This document shows, in pieces, positions 32,502-41,620 of a stretch of 64,000 bases of DNA (position 1 is its first letter; each line of letters begins with the position of its first letter). Made by a program: the position numbers and the translations under genes. The stretch is taken from the NCBI GenBank assembly GCA_025435555.1, contig JAIWWG010000010.1, positions 543,413-607,412 on the forward strand, written 5' to 3'. The notes under the pieces were generated by a model, which was not told the origin of the DNA, ran no database searches, and was given only the letters and a program-made list of their open reading frames with translations. Source of the stretch: Chytriomyces cf. hyalinus JEL632. Lineage: Eukaryota > Chytridiomycota > Chytridiomycetes > Chytridiales > Chytriomycetaceae.

Positions 32502-33284
32502 TCATTTACAAATGCGCTCATGTCTGCGCAAAGAGTCCATGCGCGCAAACTGCTTACAACAAACTGCACACACGTTCATTTGTGTGCTTGAAAGTTGATG
32601 CACGGTTTTAATGTGTCGTAGAAGATCATTCTTGCGTGTGAATGGGATCAGGCATTGCGGGCATCTGTGCGCGTGAGAAGAGTCGGGTGTGGATTCTGCG
32701 AATGGTGGTCTATGTGCGTGCTGGTTTGGCTCGTAGGGATTCTGGGTGGATCCCATGTTTGTATTCCTCCACGTGGGAGTATCCCGTACACCACCAGAAG
32801 ACAACGGGCCAATGTAAAAGGTGCTCTGCGGCGATAGGCTCAGCGATCTAGGTTGATATGGTACTTGTGGATAATGAAACCCTGAAGGCGTTGGCATCGA
32901 TGAAGGGATCGTGTAAATATTCCCCGTCTTTGTATCACGGTACGGCATCGGTAAACCGCCAGACTGCCTGAAACTATGCAAGTCTTGCGTGTGGGACCTT
33001 TGTTGGATCTGATCTTTCGCGTTTTGTTGGTGAAAGTGGTGGGGCTTGAGATCTGGGTCATCGATAAAGTGGTCGTCATCTTGATCAGATAAAATGTCGA
33101 TTCCACCGGGACCCAGCATTCTCGTGTGTGGCTGTTCTGAGGTAGTTGTTGTGAAGGAAGGGGTGGCTGACAAATAAGTAGTGATGGGTGCTGCGGTGTG
33201 ACTCATTTTAAAAAGAAAGGTAGATAGGCGATTTTCTAGTATTTGATGCTTACGTATAGGGAGTGGCTGCTGCTGCTGGGACAT
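32502..33284 (-). CDS. Array zinc-finger protein ZF16 (two-finger)
   Basis: One frame of 260 codons; the inner Met at 33207 (MSHTAAPIT) is an equally good start. The motif LGPGGIDILSDQDDD is followed by an acidic run. No finger 1 is seen. Finger 2 is CPQCLIPFTRKNDLLRHIKTVH; the last is CAVCCKQFARMDSLRRHERIC (C2HC). Like ZF4, it seems to have lost the split first finger. GATAAG-type sites occur upstream near 33521 and 33551. Confidence 0.8.
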   Translation of the reverse strand: MSQQQQPLPIRKHQILENRLSTFLFKMSHTAAPITTYLSATPSFTTTTSEQPHTRMLGPGGIDILSDQDDDHFIDDPDLKPHHFHQQNAKDQIQQRSHTQDLHSFRQSGGLPMPYRDTKTGNIYTIPSSMPTPSGFHYPQVPYQPRSLSLSPQSTFYIGPLSSGGVRDTPTWRNTNMGSTQNPYEPNQHAHRPPFAESTPDSSHAHRCPQCLIPFTRKNDLLRHIKTVHQLSSTQMNVCAVCCKQFARMDSLRRHERICK

Positions 33285-33873
33285 TTGCTTCCAATGCTGT
33301 CAATAGTAGCGATCGGGTTGTCGTTGTTTGGACAGTGAAGGAGGGAGGGAGGGAGGGAGGCGATTGTGTGAAGCAAGTATCTATCGGACCAACCACCCTT
33401 GAGGTTAATTTTAATTTTCTTTTACGTTTTTTTCCAACAGCTCTTTCCCCACCACCCATTTTATTTTTTTATTTATTTTACAGACAGCGCCACTCTTTTT
33501 TTCCTTTTTGCAATTATTAATCTTATCTGGCTTGTAGCATCTTTGAAAGAGTAGATAAGGATGAACCCCCACTCACTCACACGGTGTGACTGACTGACTG
33601 GACGCCAGATTCAATGTCAGTTGGTAGTGGTTGGTAGTTGGTAGTTGGTAGTTGGTAGTTGCGCATGTGGTTCAGACACGATAGACACGCGGAACAGAAT
33701 GGGTTAAAATAAATGGCTCTATACATGTTCATTTTGTGTGGAATACAGAGAAAGGCGGCAATAGAAAAGAAAAGACGCCAAAATGAAAACAAACAAATAA
33801 AAACAAGACTACTACTACTACAGTTGTTATCAAAAAGCAAAAGCAAAAAAAAAAAAACACAGATCGACTAATT
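33285..33873. repeat. Intergenic region with simple repeats
   Basis: Holds (GGGA)n near 33341-33360 and an imperfect (GGTAGTTG)n array at about 33620-33662, plus A-rich runs. Presumed promoter of ZF16; no gene seen. Confidence 0.6.
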
Positions 33874-34852
33874 TTACAAACACACAACCCCGCTCTCAAA
33901 ACATTTCTTTTCGTGTCGTTTCAGAGAATCAATACGCGAGAACCCTTTGTGACAGCTTTGACATGTGGGTAGTGCACCACCAGTTCCGCTGGAATGCACG
34001 CTCTTGACGTGGCGTAAGTAATCGTGGCGTCGCGTGAACCTTGCCGAGCAGCATTCGCAGGCATGTGGACGTGCATGAGTGTGTTCGTTATAGTGCGCTC
34101 TGAATGTTGCGTGTTTCATGAATGCTGAACATGGAAAGAATTAGAAACTGTGCCTTGTCGTTCAGGGTTACGGTGAAAAAAGAGCATTTTCCGCGCTTAC
34201 ATTTTTGGCAGCCCTCATGGGGGCAAGTAAACACGATTTGGCGGCGAGCATTCTCAGACACTATGGCAGCGACATCTGAGGTCGCGTCTGTGTTGGGTAA
34301 TGCCACACTGCGGTGGTGTTGGTCGTTGTTGCTAGTGTGTGGGTTGGACAGGGCACGGCCAAGTGGCGTCATCGGCGTAGATAACGATTTTCCAGTGTCT
34401 TGTGGAAACAGCATCCCACCACTTGCGCGGGAGAATGAAGGAGACGCTGCAGCTGCTGACGATGGGATACTGATGAACGATGGGTGGTGCATGAGATGGG
34501 CTTCCGGAAGGAGGTAGTCTGGGATGGGGCTGGCTGCATTTAACGCCAGATCTGGCGTACTGAGAACTGGGCTGTCGAGGATATTGACGCCACCAGGGCC
34601 GAGGACTGGGGGAGACAGTGAGCTGGTGGAGCAGCTGCTTGTTCTTCTCGAGTTGGGTGCATTTGAGTTGAAGCTTGAAGGAGGCGTTGGGTAGTGATTG
34701 AAATAAGTGCATGCTGCTGCGGTGCTGGGACAAGTAAAGGAAGTTCTATGGATGGAAAGCGGTGGAAGGACTGGGAAGGATGCCACGAGATGCCTGGAGT
34801 CCATTGTTGGCAGTTGGATGTGGGTGGGTGGGGTAAAAGTGGAATTTGACAA
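33874..34852 (-). CDS. Array zinc-finger protein ZF17
   Basis: Two exons in phase, 34201-34852 and 33874-34124; an inner Met (MDSRHLVAS) at 34804 could be the start. The motif is LGPGGVNILDSPVL. Finger 1 is CPHEGC-QK/SFMKHATFRAHYNEH, split by the family intron. Finger 2 is CECCSARFTRRHDYLRHVKSVH; the last finger is CQSCHKGFSRIDSLKRHEKKC (C2HC). This is the right-hand end of the array. Confidence 0.82.
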
Positions 34853-35060
34853 AATGGTTTTCTGTTTATTTTATAAAAATGCATAAAATGGGGGGTGTGT
34901 GGGTGGCTTTTTCCATCTCCATATTTCCATCTCCATTGTCATTCTGGCTGCACTGCACACACTTTTAGATTTTCACAGATAAGATATAATTTTTGTTATC
35001 CGTGCCACCGCTCACATGGATGATTTTATTTGAGCGAGGCAAGCATGCGTGGCAAGCGGT

Positions 35061-35087
35061 GGGGGGGGGGGGGGGGGGGGGGGGGGG
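35061..35087. repeat. Poly-G tract of 27 bases
   Basis: An uninterrupted G homopolymer, followed by (GA)n near 35099-35115, in the gap between the zinc-finger array and the NACHT relic. Its length in the assembly is likely inexact. Confidence 0.9.
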
Positions 35088-35229
35088 TAAGAGAGGGAGG
35101 GAGAGAGAGAGAGAGATACAGAGGGATACAGAGCACGGAGTTATCCCAATGGCTGCCCACTTATTCCACTAAAGCCGCATGCACCAGATTAGTCAAAGGC
35201 TAATTTTGAGTCATCCACCCTGCCTGATA

Positions 35230-36145
35230 CACTGTGTCAGTCAGCTTCGTCACTCCCGAGCATCCACAGCACTCGGCTATAAATGAACGGCATGGATTCA
35301 GTCATGGCATTGTGCTCATCATTGTCCCTTTGGAAAAACGTGGAATCCGAAATATTTTGCTTTCACAAGTTTATTTGCTCCAAGCAGGGTCTTTTTTTCT
35401 AATTTCTGGGCCAGCAGTCCTGAAACGACCGATTTGCCCGTTCCCGCTTCACACCGCAACCAGGTAACCTGCTGGCCCCCATCTTCAATGGAATCCAGTA
35501 TTTGGTCAACAAGCCATCTTCTGGACATCTGTTCACCGAAGTCAAAACTTCTCCACTGTGCGGAACTCGATTTTGGCAGAGTTGTTTCAGTTTGTCTTCT
35601 TCGGATTTCTTTGCTTGAGCTTGCAACGTGGCATCAATATTCTCCACATGTCTTGCAACCTTGTAAACAGCCTCTTTGCTATCCACCACATGACTCTCAA
35701 CCCTGTGAGCAACATCGTTGGTATCCTGTCCAACACGTTTGATATCCACCACGTCACTCGCAACAGTGGTCAAAATTGTGAATAAGCCCTCATCCTTGGC
35801 ACTTTTGTGCGCATCTTGAACGTCCGCCAGTCGCTTTTTCATATCATCCAGCTTTTTCTTGTTTATGTCACTCAACGTGGTACCCGGCTTATCCATGTAC
35901 TCCGTGAACAGAATGGCAGCATCCGTCAGGCAAAGGATAACATTCTCAGAAGCCGTCACAAGACTCTTTCGCGTATTATCATCCGCGATACCCTTTATGG
36001 GACGGTTCAGGAAATCTGAGACATACTCTGAGACTGTTTTGGCAATTTCAAAGCGGGATCCCTTGGGCACTTTTGCGATCATCTCCTCAAATGCCTTTGC
36101 CAGATCCTCGAGTGGCTGAGATTGGATTTCTGTTCCCACTGGCAT
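35230..36145 (-). pseudogene. NACHT/STAND-type NTPase remnant
   Basis: From ATG 36143-36145 (MPVGTEIQSQP) a helical N-terminal region runs for about 200 residues (fungal NLR-like stalk, with EYVSDFLNRPIKG and VKRVGQ-type heptads). The frame then shifts near 35575. The P-loop region RRWLVDQILDSI and CEAGTGKSVVSGLLAQKL (Walker A GTGKS) is in the next frame, and a further shift puts FFQRDNDEHN in a third. The conserved NACHT core then stops and no WD or ankyrin repeats follow. Such NTPases act in fungal non-self recognition. The shifts plus truncation mark it as decayed. Confidence 0.65.
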
Positions 36146-36372
36146 TGAAAGGGTGATGAGATGCAGTTTAGTTGCAGAGTGTGTGAGGGGGGATTGGACA
36201 AGACGCAATCGGAATCTGCTTGCAAAGAATAGCCATCTACGAAGACACTGCGCTTGATGTGTGTGCCCCATTCCCGGTGAGAACGAATCACTTTGTTCAG
36301 TTTTAGCGAGTCAACTTTGCGTTTACTATGCGTGCAAGACTGTTGCAGAATTTTTCAACCAGCCCAATTTAA

Positions 36373-36673
36373 ATGCCACAAACAGCAAACTGGTCTGGCC
36401 GCACTTTCAATGCCCGCTGCCGCGAAGTCATGTCAATGGCCCTGATGCGCGTTGCAGAGAAGATTGCTCCCCAGACTGTGTTTGCCGATCGACCATTTCT
36501 TGAGGACGTCAATGAGGTCAGTTAATTACTGTAGAATTGGCCCTGAACTAAGCATGATTTTGTTCAAGCAGAGTCGCGACATTGTTCCTGCTAAAGCTCC
36601 TGCAACTGCCATGGAAGAAGTTCCTTTGTGTGCGGCTGGTGTGTTGACGAATGCCACTTTATACTCGGTTTAA
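36373..36673 (+). CDS. Small hypothetical protein, two exons
   Basis: Exons 36373-36516 and 36572-36673 join in phase at a good donor (GAG/GTCAGT) to give 81 residues (start MPQTANWSGR, end NATLYSV). The middle, REVMSMALMRVAEKIAP, is helical. I do not recognise it. It lies in the divergent gap between the NACHT relic and the HET-like gene and could be a fragment of something larger. Confidence 0.3.
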
Positions 36674-36848
36674 GATTCTTCTGCAATTGAATTAGACACG
36701 CGCTTGGTTGAGATCGAAAAAGTGTTCTTTCGTTGACTGGCAGTGGAAACACGGCCGAAAGAGGCCACCCTCAATTTGGCAATGAACCACAAAAAGGTCG
36801 TTGAAACTTCTGAAATCCAGCTCCGCCGACGCGTACTCAAAGATGTAA

Positions 36849-37925
36849 CAATCAACTGCATCGAGTATAAAACCCATCCAGCCGACATCGCGATTACTGC
36901 CGACGGAAAAAGACTATTGTTATGTTTGGCTCGACTACCTTTCTACGGATCAGCATAGCCCTTTTGAAATCCGCGAAGCGACAATGAAAATGGCATGGGT
37001 TCATTCGGCAGCAATATGCACGGCTGTTATTCTGGACACGACTCTGTCTCTCTCCGACAAGGACTTTTGGTCTAACCGCGTATGGGTGATGCAAGAAGAA
37101 GTCCTGTCACCCAAACTCGTCTTCTTCAATCGCAATGGCCAAAAGTGCAATATCAGTCAAAAATGGGAGTTCGGCCAAACGTTCCTCATATATGACGGTC
37201 TGCTTGGGGATGACCTTGAAAACAACAGTCAGAAATCCTCAGAAGGCGAGCTTGCAGTTTTGCCAGTTGGGAGCGTAATTGCCAAGTATGGTTACGGTGC
37301 CAGCCGCAAGTTTTCGGATTTCTGGCCCGACATGATGAAGCGAAATGGGGGCTTTCTGTGCGATAAGGTGTATGCGTCGCAATACTGCTCGGAAGCGAAA
37401 ACCTACTTGGACGTTCGCTATGATATGACCTTCTCGCAAACGCTGGCGCCGTACGTCCAAAACCTCATCGAAGCCAAGGACTATTCCTTTACACAAATCA
37501 GCATGACGCCTAGCGCACCTGGCTGGGGCTGCGTGCGAGTTTTTCCAGACGTTTCAAGAATTTTTGTTGCAACTGGTCGAGGCGACGAATCCACATATCT
37601 TGAATATCATGTGGATAATAAGCCACTTGGTTCTATTAGTGGCTACGGATTTCCGAACGACTTTCCTGACGTTTCCTCTCAAATACATTTGGATCCTGTT
37701 ATGGGACTCGTGGTTGATGGAGCGGTGGTTCTGATAACTCCGGATCCAAATGATACGGATGCCTTGTCAAATGCGTTGGACAAAATGAAGTTTGCAGGCG
37801 AGTACGGAGATGGAAATTGCGACCACCCACATAATTACAGTTTATTCGGCTTCTTTGGGGTCGTATATGTCATTGTTTGCAAAAGTGTAGTGGTTTCTGT
37901 CGCATTCATCAAACAAGGCTGGTGA
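36849..37925 (+). CDS. HET-domain-like protein (5' end unresolved)
   Basis: The open frame after TAA at 36846-36848 reads YVWLDYLSTDQ, then MKMAWVHSAAICTAVI, then FWSNRVWVMQEEVLSPKLVFF. This order and spacing match the central blocks of the fungal heterokaryon-incompatibility (HET) domain (Y-W-I-D-x-L-C-I-D-Q ... R-x-W-x-x-Q-E), with Ser where the usual Cys of LCIDQ stands. About 200 residues of unknown sequence follow. The first HET block and the start codon are not found, so an upstream exon is missing or the gene is broken. HET proteins cause cell death on non-self fusion in filamentous fungi; the role here is inferred from the domain only. Confidence 0.5.
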   Translation, partial: QSTASSIKPIQPTSRLLPTEKDYCYVWLDYLSTDQHSPFEIREATMKMAWVHSAAICTAVILDTTLSLSDKDFWSNRVWVMQEEVLSPKLVFFNRNGQKCNISQKWEFGQTFLIYDGLLGDDLENNSQKSSEGELAVLPVGSVIAKYGYGASRKFSDFWPDMMKRNGGFLCDKVYASQYCSEAKTYLDVRYDMTFSQTLAPYVQNLIEAKDYSFTQISMTPSAPGWGCVRVFPDVSRIFVATGRGDESTYLEYHVDNKPLGSISGYGFPNDFPDVSSQIHLDPVMGLVVDGAVVLITPDPNDTDALSNALDKMKFAGEYGDGNCDHPHNYSLFGFFGVVYVIVCKSVVVSVAFIKQGW

Positions 37926-38003
37926 ACAGTGCGGCAAGTTTCTTCGATGGCGGCCTGGTGAACGCACGCAGTTAGAGAAGCAAAAGGAACTGAAAATTGG
38001 TAA

Positions 38004-39427
38004 TCAGTCACCAGAAATGCAATGTGGTCCTTGAGCATCTGCAGAAGCAGTGGGAACCCTTGAAAATGAATAGGAAACCTGTGGCAGCAAACTACGCCAC
38101 AGAACAAGACCGGACGGCAATTTAACTGAGGAATACAGCTTCCATTCCGTGCCTGCAGATGAGAATTTAGCCACGGCAAAGTCAGAAGTCAAATTGTACC
38201 TAGGAGCGTTATCGAAAACGTTTCCACATTGTGGCCTTGCTCAGCGATGATCGAGTCGATGCAATCTTTAGCTGCTTTCAACGTCTTTAAAAGTGCTGAC
38301 TCTGCCTCCGGTCTGTTGTCGGTTGAATCACCGGGTTTCCCCTCGCCCCAACAGAGCGTGACGCTCGTCACACTTTGCCACGATACATCAGACTGGCGCC
38401 CCTTCACATTTGCGCGGTCTTCGGTATTGAGCTTGCGCAATTTTGATGGCTTCATGGTTGTTTCCGTGGCCGTTGTTCGAATGCCGTGACGTTCAATCCA
38501 AAAAAGGATGTCCCATATCCTGCGGAAGTATTCTGCTTCGCTTTCGACCAAGCACCCTTTTGACCACAGTTCAAAACTTCATCCGAAAAGAAATCTGTCA
38601 CCAAACAGCAAAAATGATGGACAAGTGACACTCACATCAAAGCGATTGCATGCCGCAAGCCTTTGACAATCGGTACTTCGTCCAATTCTTCTCCAGCCCG
38701 AAGGACAGGAAGTAAAGAAATGGCTTTGTAAGTTTGTTTCCATCGCAAACCTTGATTGACCATCTGTCATAAGCGCGCGTATATTAGATGTGTGATTCAT
38801 GCGAGATGAGATGAAGTCAGAAAACCCAGCCATTGAAAATGGGTCGTCCACATTCAGAATCGATGAAAACTCGGCCCTACATTGACAACGGAATTCAACA
38901 CGCGTTGAAAAATGATGCACAGGTATGGTATACCTTTCTTTACCATCTCCATGGTTGTGGCGGCAGATATGTTTGAATACAGCTTCGATGGTTTTTCCTG
39001 ACTTGAGTGGCGTGTCCGCCGAGTCAACTCGGCTCCGTGAGAACGAGTCAGGGAAATCTAAAGCGGGACACTCAATGACTTCATTGTTGTGACTTTCAAT
39101 CGACAATTCAGTGTCTTCGCTTGATTCGCTCGAAGGCGATGACACCTGGAATATACATACATTCGCCGATTGATGAGAAAAATCCGAGTGATTTAGAAAT
39201 GGACTTACGGGAATGTAATCCAGATCTTCTTTGTCGTCATATTCAACAACATTTTCGATGATTTGTTGTACACTGCCTCGGCGCACAGGCGTGCAGTCTT
39301 TTGTAAAACATGGCGCATGTGGCTTGGAGGAGTTTCCAATCATTGCTTCATCCCAACTAAAACCGACCAACCCAACCACAACCACCAGGCACACCAACTC
39401 CACGTCCGAAAGAATCACCAGCCGCAA
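38004..39427 (-). CDS. Unknown protein with a possible PD-(D/E)XK-like core
   Basis: The upper exon (38579-39427) has an acidic region and a C-x-C / Cys-His-rich stretch. A middle exon (38189-38551) reads EYFRRIWDILFWI, KPSKLRKLNTEDR, VKGRQSDVSWQS and TLCWGEGKPGDS. Splicing near 38190 then gives TEWKLYSSVKLPSG, ending at 38004. The pairing of an Asp (RQSDVSW) with E-x-K (GEGK) at strand-like positions fits a PD-(D/E)XK nuclease fold and resembles an expanded family of uncharacterised proteins in early-diverging fungi. Exon boundaries around 38550-38620 are not certain, and the start is chosen only as the first Met. Confidence 0.4.
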
Positions 39428-39932
39428 TCATCTCCCGCTATGACCCACCTCAACCTCAGGCACCCAGAGAACGCTTTCATAGTCTACAGCAAGTTCTCTC
39501 ACCCACGGCCGGACCACGTCCAAGTCTATTCATCCGGCCAAATATAGCATCCCCACTCGACGTCTTTACATCCATATCTCATCGCGGAAATACTGGGGCA
39601 CCTGCATAAACAGTAAAGGCATAAAATAAAGCCTGGCCAAATACCATATTTATAAATAGTATGACCAAATGTACCGCAATCAGAAGTGCGACCTTTCACA
39701 CCTGGTTTCGTGACCGAACCCTTCCACTTGAATTCAGGCAACATAATGCGTTATCGACGCAGATCTTTTGCAAACGCCCGAATGTTGTTATGGCACGGGA
39801 GTCCTTCGGTTTCTTGGTACCACTGGAAAAACCTTTTATACATGTCACTGAGCGAAATGCACTCTGAATCATCTTCCCCCGGTGCAAGTCAAGAACCATC
39901 TGCAAGGGGCAAACAGAGAAAAACCAAGAAAA
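39428..39932. other. Divergent intergenic region upstream of SIN3
   Basis: Only short frames with no coding character lie here. It presumably holds promoters of SIN3 and of the unknown minus-strand gene. Confidence 0.35.
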
Positions 39933-41588
39933 ATGAGCGACCCTCCACCAAACAACCTCAACTCAAACACAGCTCCAAGCAATACAGGAGCTCCTGGACA
40001 GCCACCACCACCACAGAAAATTGGTGCCGGTGCTGGAGCGGCCACGCAGTAAGTCCAGTCTTCTTACATTTGCATTCATACAATAACAATGCCTCATCAT
40101 GCTCAACGCGCCACAGACTGCCCTTCCCTCGATACTCTGCACCCCTTTCCCCTCATATGGCGCAAGTACAGCCGCCAATGCCACCAGTCCATCACCAGCC
40201 AATCCACCCAATTCAGCATCAGCAAATGCATCCCATCCACCCTCAAAACCCATCCCAGAATCCACCTCAGAATCAAAACCAGCCCCAGGATGGACATACG
40301 AGCAGGTCGTTGAATGTGCGCGACGCGCTGGAGTATCTCGACAAAGTCAAAGACCAGTTTCGATCTCAGCCGGAAGTTTACAACAGATTCCTCGACATTA
40401 TGAAGGACTTTAAATCTCAGAGGTGACTTTTGCGAGATTAGTCTGCGATGAGGTGGTGTTTTAAATTGAAACTTTTTTTTTCAACAGCATCGATACGCCC
40501 GGCGTGATTGACCGCGTTTCGACGCTCTTTCGAGGACACCCGTCCCTTGTGACGGGATTCAACACTTTCTTACCGCCTGGATATCGCATCGAAGCTACAA
40601 TGAACCCACTCGATCCAATTCGCGTGTGGACACCCACGGGTCTGCAGGCACCCAGACTCATTCAACAGCAACCGCAATCTCAAACACCTCCTGCTTCAGG
40701 ACCACCTCCATTAGGACAAGCGCCTTTGCAATCGCAGCAGCCTTCAATTCAACAGCAATCGCAGCCACAACAGCTGCAGCCTGCGCAACCACCTCGAACG
40801 AGCCCAGCGGTTCCTCATTATCCCATTGCTCCCGCGGGTTCAGCACCGCCACCGCAGCAGTATTTTGGTGGTCAACAGTCTTCGCAACAGCATCAAATTC
40901 CCATTCCAAACCAGACTGGGCCAGGATATCAAAATATACCACCTTCACACTTGCCACCTCCTTCCATTCCACCTCCCTCACAACAATCGCACCCGTCTCA
41001 ACTTGCGCCTGTATCGTACGCTGATCAGTCCATGCCACCAGTGAAAAAAGCGCCAGTTGAATTCAGTCACGCGATTTCGTACGTGAACAAAGTCAAGGTA
41101 AACTTTTTGGTTGGAAAGCTTACATCACAACTGCCGCACGACTAACGCACCCTAAAATTTTTTAGACGCGCTTTTCAAATGAGCAAGAGATTTACAAACA
41201 ATTCCTTGAGATTTTGCAAACTTACCAACGCGACAACAAACCAATTTTGGAAGTGTACTCTCAAGTCCAAATTCTGTTCAGCAATGCACCTGATCTTCTC
41301 GAAGAATTCAAAAAGTTTCTACCGGAAGTGAATGATGCCATCAACAAACGCTCTGCAGCAGCTGCCGGGGGACTCGCTGCAAAGGGGTCTGCGGGAGGTC
41401 CTGGTGGTCCTAGCGGCGGTGGACGTATGCCTCCACTTGGAAATTTTGCATCTGCGGATATGAGACGTACCTCGGGTGGTAACTTGGCTCCTATGCCGGC
41501 TGTGGGACTCGGTGGAATGAATGGTGGAAACAACAACCAAAGGAAACCTAAACGAGGAGGGTTTGGTCCATCAGTCGGAATGGCGTCG

Positions 41589-41620
<32 letters not shown>

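Noticed and set aside
35061-35087. Poly-G tract as a telomere or recombination signal
   Set aside because: A single homopolymer without telomere-type units; its length may be an assembly effect.
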